A stretch of DNA of 64,000 bases from Plasmodiophora brassicae (taxonomy: Eukaryota; Endomyxa; Phytomyxea; Plasmodiophorida; Plasmodiophoridae), in contig JASFAU010000002.1 of NCBI GenBank assembly GCA_039704465.1, positions 744,001-808,000 of the forward strand, in the 5' to 3' direction. Position 1 is the first letter of the stretch; each line of letters begins with the position of its first letter. The translations under genes were made by a program, and so were the position numbers. The notes beneath the pieces were generated by a model. That model saw only the letters and a list, made by a program, of their open reading frames with translations. It was not told the DNA's origin and made no database searches. Below, in pieces: positions 1-12,000 of this stretch.

Positions 1-1
1 T

Positions 2-2832
2 GTAGGCACGACAACGACGACGACGATCACGGTGGCGCCCGTCGCCCATGAGTACACGATGCAGGTGGCCAGCGCCGACGCCGACCTGCGCCTGGGCGCG
101 CTGAGCGCCCCGATCCCGGTCGCCAGCCTGGCCAAGCCGCCGGCCGGCTTCAAGGGCCTCTGCGTGCCCTGCTTCGACGACGACCTGCTGATCGACGACT
201 TCGAGTCGGCGCAGCGCTTCTCGAACGGCGTCACGCTGCTGAACACGGTGGTCGGGACGGACGGGACCATGGCGGTGCAGCGGCGCGACACGTACCAGGG
301 CAGCAGCATGCTGGCGGTGGCGCCCGACGCCGGCCGCGCCTCCCCCATCCTCTACTTCATCCTGGGCACCGCCAGCGCCTGCTTCAACTTCAACCCGCTG
401 TCGCTGCCGTACACGGCGCTGGAGTTCGACGTCGTCCTGCCGGCGCCGGACGCCCGGTTCGAGGTGCGCCTCATGGGCAATCGCGTCCACTGCAAGCGAT
501 CGCAGGACACGCTCGCCCTGTACGCCCTGCAGGACTACGTCGACGTCGGGCAGGGCGGGCGCGGTCGCGTCCAGCACGTGCGCATCCCGATCACGATGCG
601 CGACCTGAACGCCGCCGTCGAGTCCATCACGTTGTCGGCGTTCGAGCCGGCCGACGCCGGCGCCCTGTTCCGGTTCGACAACGTCCGCCTGACGAGGGCG
701 TGCGCCGAGATCGCCACGACGCCCCGGCTGGCCTTCGCCGCCTGCGCCCTGATGGTCGACGACTACGACGACCCGGTGCGGTTCGCCATCGGGCACAACC
801 TGGTGCCGGGGCCGTTCGACGACGACGTCGTGCGCGGCGAGTTCAGCGGCCTGGGCCTGGCCGACATGGCCCGGACCGACGACGGGCGCCTGTCGCTCGT
901 GCCGGAGCGGGGCGCCCGCGTCTGGGAGGACTTGGCCCCGCCCGGCACCTGCTTCGACCTGGTCGCCCACGCCATCGAGTACGTCGCGTTCGACCTGTGG
1001 GGCGACCTGGGCACGTCGTTCAACGTGCGCCTGGCGCTGAAGCGCGACGACTGCTCGGTGCGCGACGACACGAACGGGTCCATCTTCCTGGCCGCCGTCA
1101 ACGACTGGGGCGGGTTCGCGTCGCGCCACGCCGCCGACAGGGGCCGCGTCGTGATCCCGATCACGGCGTTCGGCACGTCGAACGTGCGCCGCGTGCACGG
1201 CCTCGAGTTCCTGCACTTCGCGCCGGCCGGGCGCCGCGTCCACATCGACAACGTCGCGCTCCTGCAGCGCTGCGCCGTCCCCATCAAGACGACGCGCCCG
1301 ACCTGGTGCACGCTCGTCGTCGACGACTTCCGCAGCGCCAAGCGCTGGGCGCAACGGGTCAACCGTCTGGGCGGCGTCAACCGGGTGCCGGCGGCGGCCA
1401 CGAGCGACGGCGACGGCGTCCTGGGGCTGCCGGCGGCGCCGGCCCCCGACGACGTCGTCGAGTTCGAGCTGTTCGACGCCGGCCGCAAGCTGTGCGTCGA
1501 CCTGTCGCTGTACGACCAGCTGGTCGTGTCGCTGGCCGGGACCGGGTCCATCTCGATCGACTTCCGGGTGGCGCTGACCAGCCGCCCGAAGGACTGCGGC
1601 GGCGACCCGGCGGCCGCCGACCTGACGAGCGCGCCGGTCCAGGCGAGCCGCTGGGTGGTGGCGGCGGGCGGCGGCGAGGCGCGCATCGCCATCCCCATGG
1701 GCGAGTTCGCCGGCGTGCCCGCGTCCAACGTGCACAGCGTGGTGATCAGCGCGATGCGCGGGGCGCCGTTCCGCATCGGGGCGGTCGCGTTCGAGCGCGC
1801 CGACTGCGTCCAGTTCCTGCCGGACACGTCCGTCTCGCTCGAGTGCGCCCGCGTCGACATTGACGACTTTGCCGAGAAGTCGACGTTCGCCAGCAGTGAG
1901 TTGCCTGCGTTGCGTTGTGTGTGCTATGTGTGTGTGTGCTGAGTCGCGACGGTGCCGACAGCGAACAAGCTGGGCCTGCTGCACGGCAGCGACGGCACGA
2001 TGCAGTCGGTGACGAGGACGCCAACCGGGCGGATGCGACTGGTGCCCAAGGGCGCCGACTCGTACTGGTACACGATCGTCGGCGACTGCGTCGACTACAG
2101 CAAGTACACGTACCTGCACATGACGGTGGACGGCGCCGGGCCCGGGTTCGACATGGACATCTACCTGCAGCGCAGCGGGGCCTGCGTCGGCGACCGATCC
2201 CCGCGGGCCAACGTCCGCATCGGGGCGCTCTCCGACTTTGTCACCCCGGACGGCACCAGGAAGCACGTCTGGGTGCCGCTGAACAGGGTCGGCGCCGCCG
2301 ACCTGAAGGCCGCCGCCGCCTTCTCGGTCAGCAACCTGAACGGCCCCGTGGTCATCGGCAACATCTACGCGGCCGCCGGCGGCTGCGTCCCCTACTACGT
2401 ACGTGTGCCCGGTGTTCGCCCGTCGCCGTGCGCCGATGACAGCGACGACGACGTCGCGTTCGTTTACTGACATGGGCGGTTCCGCAGATCAACTGGCCGC
2501 AGAAGTCGTCGCCGGCGATGTCGCTGCTGGCATGGCTGGCCATTGGCGGGTCGATCCTGATCGTGCTGGTCGTCGGCGCCCTGCTGTGCCGCCGCCGGCG
2601 ACGCCTGCACGAGCTCAAGGACACGGACGAGGCGTCGTTCTCGGCGGGGTCACCGTTGGCGGCCAAGTCCGGCGACAAGGTCAGGACGCCGGCGGGCGGA
2701 TCGCGGCTGTCGTCGAAAGCGCTGCCCAAGCTGGACCTGGCGCTCGCCGAGCCGAACTCGATCGACCAGGCGTCCCCGCTGCCCGCCTGGCTGAAGTCGC
2801 CGCCGGCGAAGACGCCCGGCAAGAACCTGTAG
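2..2832 (+). CDS. Four-repeat ectodomain type I membrane protein (5' partial)
   Basis: I do not recognise the family. The frame is open to the left edge, so the start lies outside the window; no ATG near base 32 is convincing. Exons are about 2-1895, 1962-2398 and 2488-2832, giving about 891 visible residues. The protein begins with a Thr-rich run and then carries four copies of a module of about 185 residues. Each copy opens with an acidic-aromatic motif: LIDDFESAQRF, MVDDYDDPVRF, VVDDFRSAKRW and DIDDFAEKSTF. Intron 1 splits the fourth copy, and removing it restores a NKLGLLHGSDGTM segment parallel to the first copy. The C-terminus has one hydrophobic helix (around SLLAWLAIGGSILIVLVVGA) followed by five Arg and a short cytoplasmic tail. 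The modules look like beta-rich, possibly carbohydrate-binding domains, but that is a guess. The gene is visibly more GC-rich than most of the window. Confidence 0.75.
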
Positions 2833-3039
2833 ATAGTAAACCCCCTGTTGTCTCGCACACCACAGTCTCTGGCCCGGCACCAACGTGTCTGCCTGCCGCT
2901 CGTACAGCAACCCGGGCACTAACAACGCGTTCTGTATTCATACGCGCATACACGGTTGGCGGAGGTGGCCGGCCGGTCCACTGCCCCCTTCATGGCATGA
3001 TTACGCGCACCCCGGTGATGGCTAACGGATTCGGGTCGC

Positions 3040-6000
3040 CTACTCCTGCGGGGGACGACCGTCCGGTACACTGGGGCGCTTGGTGAACGCGCCCAGGACG
3101 ACCTCGTTGACGGCGTCGGACATGATGCGTTCCCGTCGGGCGCTGCTCTTGGAGAACAGGTCGGTCAAGGGCAGGCGCTGCAGGGCCTCGTCGACCAGGT
3201 TGAGGTAGTGGCTGTTGAGCAGGACGGAGAAGTACTGCCTGGCGCTGATCAGCATCTGGTGGTCGCGCGGGTCCCGGAACCCGCAATGGCTCCCGATGAT
3301 GAACCGGGCGCGCGCGTCAAAGAACCGCAGGTCGGTCAGCTCCAGGACGCCGATCGCCCGCTGCAGCGTCCCGATCGACGGCGACGCCGACCCGTTCGAC
3401 AGGCTCTCCAGCAGCTCCAGGCAGCCGGCGTACAGGTCGGCGATGCCCCGGGCGAACGCGTACCGCGACGCAAAGTCCTTCAGGCGTCGGACGACGACCG
3501 CCAGGTTCCGGCGCGCTTCCGCCACGTCGATCGCGTCGTGGTTGCGCGCCCGGCCCGCGGTCGTCAACGCGCCGGGCGACGCCGCTGCCGCGCCGCCGAC
3601 CGGGTTGCTGCCCGGGAGCAGAAGTGTCTTGGAGGCGGCGGCGGCAGCGCCCGCGCCGGCGCCAGCACCACCACCACCAGCAGCGGCAGCGGCGGCCAGC
3701 GGCGGCTGGTTCTGTGTGGCGGCGGCGGCGGCCCTGGGCGTGTCCAGCAGGATCTGCACGAGGTACTCGGCGATGAGCACGTGCTGCAGGATGTCGTCCC
3801 ACCGGGCGATGTCGGTCCGCGTCGAGTAGTCGAGGAAGAGCGTACCGAACCAGGCGGACGCCTTGCTGGTCTGGCCCAGGCGCAGGTAGACCAGGCAGAG
3901 GATGCCCTGGCCCGTGATGGACAGCTCGACCTCGCCCCGGTACTCGCCCAGCAGCAGCGTCCGGCACGTCTCCAGCTCGTTGTACTGCAGGGCCATGAAC
4001 GCGTTCAGCGTGGCGATGTGCCGGTGCATGACGACGCTGCCGTACTGGGTGCAGGCCCGGTCCAGCGTGGTCAGCGACGACCGCGCCTGGACGAAGTCCT
4101 CCTGCAGGATCGCAAGGACGGCCTGGCTCAGCAGGAGGCGGTAGCCGAGCAGCGGCTCCTCGTAGAGCATGCGGCCGACGGCACAGTGCTTCAGCTTGGG
4201 TTCGGCCAGCGCGAAGTTGCCGCTGGCGATGTCGAGGATGGCGCCGTACAACGTGACCAGGTCGGTGACGGGCGACGTGGGCGCGGCGGCCCGACGCGAC
4301 GCCCGACCCGCGGACGAGTACGCCATGTCGGTCCAGCCGTGCCACAGGTAGTACTCGCTGATCGTGGCGTCCGCCGCGGCCGCCATGGCCTCGCTGGCGG
4401 GGTCGCTGCTCACCGGCAGCGCTTGCGCCGCGTCGACCGCCTTCATCGCCGCGTCGAACCCCTCGTTGGCGTTGTTCACCATGACGCTGTTCCAGGCGAT
4501 CAGCAGGTAGATCCGGATGATGGCGATCAGCTCGGCGTTCGACGACGCGGGCGCCATGCCCGTCGACGGCGGCATCAGGCGGTGCTGCTGGAGGTCGTCG
4601 TCGCCGCCGACGCCCGACATGGCGCTGGACACGACGCTGGCCCGGTTGTGGTGCGTTGACACGGCGCCCGACGGCCGTTCGTGGACCTTGAACAGCGAGC
4701 GGATCCAGTGACGAGCGCGCGCCGTCGACACCGACAGGCCATGCGACATGGGCACGGGACGACCGAGGTGCAACAGCGCGTTCTTCAGCGAGTCGACCGC
4801 CAGGGCATACTCCTCGATCAGCATGTAGCACTCGGCGAGCTCCACGTTGATGGCGTCGACAGCGACCGGCGTGATCGGCGGCGCCGCCGCGAACGCGTCC
4901 GTTCCCGCCGCCGGCGACGGTTGCCTGGACAGCGACAACGAGCCAGCGATGGCAGCACGGTAGGCGGCGATGGCCTTGGAGATGGCCCCGTCCCTTCGTT
5001 GGCTGCGTCCGACGCGAACCTGGTACATGATGCACCGGGCATAGTTACGCGCCATCCGCCAGTGATGCGCCAGCTGGTTGTCGTTCTCGGCGCCGAGTTC
5101 CTCGAGGACGCTGGCCACCACGCCGTGCAGGCGGCGCTTCCTCTCGATGTCGACGGTCGACGCCACCGAGTTCAGGACGGCTTCGCTGGCGAAGGCCACC
5201 TGCCGCATGTCGCTGCCGGGCGGGGTCGCATCAACCATCAGGCGCGCCTTCGTTAGGAACGCGTCCAGTTCGCGATCCAGGTCAGCGTCCTCCTCCGGGT
5301 ACGTCGCCCCATCGACGTTCAGCTCTGGGTTGGCGTTCAGCAGGCGGAGCACCGCCTGCAACGTCCTGTACTCGAAGCGCATGCCGATGACGCTACAGAC
5401 GGCCAGCACGTCGCGCTGCGGTTTGGTCAGCTGGTCGGTCATGACCCGATCCATCCGAATGTTGGAGTCCCGAGCCGTCCTCTCGCGCATGCGTCGAGCC
5501 CGCTCGCAGACGACGTAGGACGCCCTAGCGATCGCGATGATGCGGTTCGGGTGGCCGCCAGCCGACACCGACACGAACGACAGGAACTCGGGCGACGGAA
5601 GGAATCCCCCCAGCGACAGGGACACGAGCAGCGCCGTCTCCTCGGTGGACAGCGCGGGCAGGAGCAGTGACTCGCGTGCACAGTTGCTGAGGAACTCTTC
5701 GCCGTGCATCACCCGGGTGTCCAGCGTCGCTATCAGTGAGGCAGGACTTGTCGCGGATTGCCCGATCGGGACGCGTCTCGCTTCCGGAGCGCTTTCGTTG
5801 TACCCAAGGATGGCGAACGTCGACGGGGCGTGCCCGACAAGCTCGTCGATGCAGATGGCCGACCAGGGGTCCAGGCGCTCGGCTCGATCGACGACAAGAA
5901 TGAGGCGACGGCCGGGCGGAAGTAGCATGCCGACGACGATCGACAGCAACTGAGCGGCACGATGACCGTTCGTCGAGGAGTCTGGGGCGCGGGGCGACAT

Positions 6001-9000
6001 CGTGGCGTCAGAGGCGGGAGGAGCCGGGAACCCGTCACCGTCAATGTCGAGCAGCGGGTTCAGCAGCCATAGGTCGCGTGCCAGGCGAGGGGCCATCCGG
6101 TTCGTCGTTGACATGACCTTGGCACGAAGCGCGGCCCCACCACCGGCGGCAGCCGCGACCGGCTTGAAGAACTGTTTGACCAGATGGCGAATGGCGGTAC
6201 CCGGAGGCAACGCGTTACCCGCAGGCGGCAAGTACGTCAAGAGGAACGCTGGCCGATGGGAACATGCCAGCAGGGCGGGCGTGACCTGGACGAGGTTCCG
6301 TAGCAGACCAGAGAGACCGCCCGTGTGCGACCTGATCTGGACCAGCAGCCCGTGGTTCATATCCAGGCGACTGACGACCATGTTCTGGAGGCGGGAGCGC
6401 AGGTCGTACCGGCCGACGTACAGGACCGACCGGCTCAGCGACTGTAGTCGACGAACGCACGCCAGCTCGACAGCGTCGAGTACAAAGTAGACACGCAGCT
6501 GGATAGAGGCGGCAGCGGCGGCGGTGGCTGTCGTACTCGTGTGTCCACCAGCACTTGGCGGTTGCTGCTGCTGCTGTTGCTGCTGCTGCTGCATCTGCTG
6601 CGCGTCCAGTTTGCCTTGCTGCGCCAGACGGGACGCACCGAGCGGCACCGATGTGTTCGTGGCCTCGGCGGCCGCCATGGCCGCCTCGTCGTACTCGTGC
6701 GTGATGATCGACTTCTCGAACGCGTCCTGCGTGTTCTCGTCGATCACGATGTTGGATTTGGCGATGGACAGCGCGATCTGGGCGTGGCGAACGGCGGGGC
6801 CGATGGCGACCGTGTCCTCCAGCGCCGACACCGTGTACAGCCAGCCAGGGCCGCTGCCGATCCCGACGTTGCATGCCGACCCGATCAGGCGTGATAGGCG
6901 GAGGGCGAACATGAAGGCGACAGGCGGGCCCAGCTCGGCGGCGGCATCCACAGCGACCAGCGCCGACAGATGGAGGCCGGACGACGACAGCGATATGTGG
7001 AGGCAGTGTGGCTCGCTGAACCGCATTGTTTGCAACTCGAACGATAACACGTCGATGAAGCGGCACGCTTTCAGCGGATCCTGTTGAGGCAATTCAACGC
7101 GAACGGCGATGACAATCAGGTCCAGGGCGGGGTCGTCCGAGGCCGAAGAAGCGAACACGCTGCCTGGCGATAGGGCAACCGACTCGAAGCTGCTGGCTGA
7201 ACTGCCCACCTGGCCAGGTAGGTTGATCTGCAGAAGGTCGTTGCCCGATGTTATCGGAGCGCTCATGCCCGACACGTTCGGGGTCGTCCCCATAGCCGTA
7301 TTGCCGGAACGCTGCAGCAGGCGATGGTTATGCTGGCTGCTATCACCGTTAGGTGGTACGATGACGCCAGGTGCATGGCGTCGCGTTGGGAGCCGAACGA
7401 ATGGTGCCGCGACAAACGACGCGGTCTTCAGCACCTGATACTGTCTGATGAGCGAGATCAGCGTCTGCGCGCCGCCGTCCTGGACGACCCCATCGTCGGA
7501 CGCGTTTGAGGGTTGGAACCCATGCACGACGGCATATATGCGATCATCGCCTTCGCGACGAACGTCGACGCGGCCGCATAAGCGCAGGAGCTTGAGCATG
7601 TCCTTGTGGACGACGATCTTGCCCTCATCGCTCCACAGGTGGACGTCGTTGACAGCAGGACCGATACCAATGAACCCGCGCATGGCGTTCACGCCTCGAG
7701 TGTTCACAAACACGATATCGTCGCAGGCCATCAGCCAGCGGAAATCGAACCGGTCCTTGAACGTGCGCTCCTGCAGAGCGTGGCGCATGGCCAGCGCACA
7801 GAGCATGGCCTTCGAGCAAAGAGACGCCTGCGAGGATGTCGCACATGCGTCCCAGACAGCCAGCAGGTGCTGATCTGTCAGCTCAAGAACCGCCCCGCGG
7901 AATCGTTCGACACAGTCGAGCAGGACGGCGAAGACGGCCGCGTATTCCCCGCGGGATGATTGCTTGCTGACCGAGGCGAGCCGATCTGGTATGCAGACAC
8001 GTAGGACGACGGCCCAGGACGTGACTGGTTCCAGCGATGCGGCGATCGCCTTCGACTTCAAGTTCGACGCGTTCGACGTTGTCAGGGATGGCGTTACAGT
8101 GTTAGTCGTCGATGAGATGGGTAGGCAGACGTCGGCACTGCCGGTCGAGCAGATGGATCCGTATGCAATAGGCCGAGGCAGGATAGACGCCCAGGCGGAA
8201 TCGGACGGCGTCGCACAGATCGGCGGTGGCAAGGACTGCTGCGTCACGCTGGCTAGGGATCCCAGCAGAGTCGATCCGATCGTGTAAATTGTCGTGGGGA
8301 GCCGAGTTACCGAAGAGTAGGGCGTGCGAGAAACAGAGGGCGCCGCCGTCGATGGCGATAGTGTTTCCCCTCTCGTGAACGTCTTCACACGCGACAGCGC
8401 ACTCTGCTTCGATTCGACATCGGCGTTCTGTTTCGGTTCGCCATCAGCACCGGACAAGGCCTCAGGCACTTGCTCATTATCGTCTTCAGCTTCTGTGGGT
8501 GCGGGTTCCTGGTCATCGTCTCCGCTTTCAGAAGACGATGATGAGAATGGTGTCATCGGGGCAGGCGGCTCCGTTGACGTGGATGGCGGATCCCTATGTT
8601 CAGGAATCGAACGCATGCGCCCAAGGTTTGGGGCCGATGCGCTCACCGAGTTCAGGGACGGCTGCCGCAACAGGTCCTCATTCGAGACGGACTCATCATC
8701 GCCACTGGCGGCAAAGCCATCCTCGACATTGGCAAACGTGAGGCCGGTGTTACCCGCCAAAGGATGGGGCATTTGAGTTAACTTTGAGACTTCTGGCAGG
8801 TCCACTTCGCTGTCCGCGTTCACCGCCATCTGGTCGAGGACGACGGGCCAGCGATCACGAATGATACGCGCCATGGACATCATACGATCTTCGTTACGAC
8901 GTCTTGCCAGTGAGCGTGACGACAGATCGCCATCCTTCGCTTCCTCCTCGATGTGCGGATCATTGTCGATGTTCTGGAAACGTCGCCGCAGACGGGCCAA

Positions 9001-12000
9001 GTAGTAATGATCGTTGCAGAGCGAAAGCGCCAAACGAGCATGTCGTCGTGGTCTGGACTGGCTTGTGCTTTTCTCAGTCAGGACGTGAGCCATGAAGAAG
9101 TTGATGACACCGCGCGTTCCGGGCAGGTTGAACTCGATAGCAGCGTCGTCGGCCGCGTTCAACATATGTGCAACATCGATCCAGGCGAGGCCTTTGCACC
9201 AAAGGAGGGCTGCGTGCCATAGTAGGAAATGCGCTCGACAGAAGGGTGCCCGAGACGAGATCAGGTACAGTTCGTGAACGGCCGTATCAGCTTGGGACAG
9301 CAGCGTGCGCCACGTTCCACAGCCAATTGCGGCCAGGAGCTCATCGTTTTCCCCATTGTCTCTGCGCTCCCGATCATTGCTAACGCTGACGCTGCCCCGT
9401 TTGTTGTGGTCGAATCGGCCTTGAACGGCGAGGTTGACGAGAACCTCCGCGGCCGTCAAGGCACCGAGAACGACCTGAAGACGGGATATACCATGGACGC
9501 GTTTCCGCAGAGACACAGACGTGGTGTACGCTCTCCCAAACGCGCCTGTTCGCATCGCCACTTGGGCATCCAGTGACGCCAATAGAACCGCAGCATCCGA
9601 CGAGGATGCAGGTTTCTGTGGATCCGCTAGGAGGCGCTCGACGCCAGCGCGCGATACAGCAGGGTACACGAGTTTCTTCGCCATGGATTCGATCACTGAC
9701 ATCTTCGGGGCCGACGTCAACAACGCAGCAGATGCCCCAGTAGTTGCCTGCCCGCCAGCCTCACCGTCACTGGATACTGTCGATGGCGCCCGTGCGTTTG
9801 TGGGCGCTTCCCCGACAGGTGCCTCAAAGTCAACGGTTCCAATGAGGACCAAGGCTTCCAGCAGTCTGCTTGCGGAGAGCGTCGGGCTGTCCAAGAAGTG
9901 GACCTTCGCGGCCAAGAACGTGGCCTCGCCGAGAGCCACCGCCGCAGCCTTGACATCGCCAAGGAACATGTGCATAATGCCCAAGTGCTGACCGATCCGA
10001 ATTGTCACTGGTACGTCGAACAAGTCCTCGCGGTAGAACTGCTGGGTGAGGCCGGCGATGTTGACGGCCGTACGCCAGTAACCAAAGGCGGATGCTGCCT
10101 GCCAGATTAAGTCCAGGGATTCGGCCAACGTTCTGGGCTGGCGCGACACGCGAATGCACCGTTTGGCCAGGACGCATGCCATATTCAGCAAGGCACCATT
10201 GTCATAACCGAGTTCGCTGATGAGCAGGATCAACCAGGAATAGCGCAGGGCAAGGATGTCAGCGGAAGGAAGTGCGGACAGCGGCGGTGACGACAGCAAG
10301 GCTCGAATAGCAAACAGTAAGGCCCGTTCCAGGTTGCCCAGTTCGCGTTCAGTCCTGGACATGGAATCCCTAAGAGCGGCGTGCAACCCGTCGACGACCA
10401 AGTCGAAACCGACAACACCGCCTGCGGGCGCAGAGGTGGGCAACTTGCATGGAGCCACCGATACGTCAACCTTTTTCGCTGAGTCATGGGACCCGGATAC
10501 CTTAGACGGCTCATGCGGCGACCTGCGGTACCGAGCACAGCAGGACGCTGGACTGCAGAGAAGTAGATGCCCAACACCAAGGCGAATGCTGAGCCCCAGG
10601 GCGCTGGCCGAGATCGAGGCTGCCGAGTCGTTGACGCACGTCAAAGCGACAGTCAGCAGACGCTGCGCCTCTGGCCATTCCTCAGCCTGCATGTGCACAT
10701 ACGCGAGCCGGGCCAGCAGCTGTGCACGCATCACCCTGCTGTGTTCGCCCACCTGACTGCTGCTTTCGCCACCCGACTCGACAACGTGCGACAGGATATC
10801 AAGTGCTTCGGCTTTCATGAACAGGTACATGAACTGTTCGCCCGCAAGAAGGCTGAACTTGCGATCCAGGGAAAACACTTGACCGAGCCGATAATGCTTG
10901 GCGACCTGCGAAAACATATACGCCGACGAAGTCGACCCGCTTTCGTAGTACTCGGCAACGGCAACATGAAGTCTACGTCGTATTGGGTCCGGCATGGTAT
11001 TGTACACGTCGTCGCGGGTCGACGAATGAGGAAAGGATACACGCGGTGACGATGATCTCATGTTGGCCAACAGCAGCCAGCCGAGCTGCGATAGTCGAGA
11101 AAGTTCCGCTTTGAATAGCCTCGTGTCCATGTACTGAGTCGACAGCATGCGCAGGACATTCAGCGGGAATGATACGCCAATGACAGACGCCAGTCGTAGA
11201 AGCTTGATCTGATTCGTTGACAGGAAACTCGTCCGGCGTAACGTCAAGTCGGCGCTGCTTCCAGAGATTGCGAACAGGACGTCGACAACATCCGCGGTGA
11301 GGTCCACGCTGCCTCCCTGGACGGCCATCAGGCCAGCTTCGTTGATTGCGGTCATGACTTGGAGCGCGGCCAAAGGATTCCCTCGAGTCTTATCCATGAG
11401 GAGAATCTCCAAGCGCGTAGTCAGATGTGTCGCGCGCAGGACACAACAGGCAAACAGTGACAGCGACTGGCGACGCAGCGGCTCGACACGTAACCACTGT
11501 GTCGTTGCCACAGGCAAGTAGAAGTTGCCTTCAGGTAAAGCAGCTCTGGCGAACTCACCGGTTTCGGCAATGGTCTGGAGCGTGCAAATGATAAAGGCCC
11601 CAGCAATAGGGTTGGCGGCCATACACCCCAGAACATGCCATGTCCCCGAATCGAACCATTGAATGTCTTCGCACACGAGACAGAAAGGGAACGCTTGCGA
11701 CACGCCGCGGATGAGCTCGTTGAAGACATGGGCCAGGACCTGAGCGCGCGCGACCTCCGACATTTGGCGCAACGCCGGCTGCTGGACGCCATCTGACGAG
11801 TAAATAACGTGCATCATGACCTCCCTGAACTTGTTGTAATGCGGTATACGGTTGAAGAGAATGTCCATGATGGTGAAGACACTCATGACACCCAGAGTTC
11901 TGCCGTATTCGCCAATCATCTTCCGAACAAGGCGGATGACCGGGAGGTAAGGTTGCTGCTTGTACGATAACTCCCCGTACATGACAAAGGCACGGATGGT

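Noticed and set aside
9..31. ACG repeat as a satellite
   Set aside because: It reads in frame as a Thr-rich coding stretch of the first gene.
700..1863. Long overlapping frames on both strands within the first gene
   Set aside because: Arg/Ala/Gly-rich shadows caused by very high GC; the frame with repeats and a membrane anchor explains the region.
1912..1941. GT-rich microsatellite as a functional element
   Set aside because: It lies inside intron 1 of the first gene and is short.
3208..5256. Long plus-strand and minus-strand alternative frames over the giant gene's 3' end
   Set aside because: Low-complexity Arg/Val/Gly-rich products without domains, opposite or out of frame to a clear coding frame.
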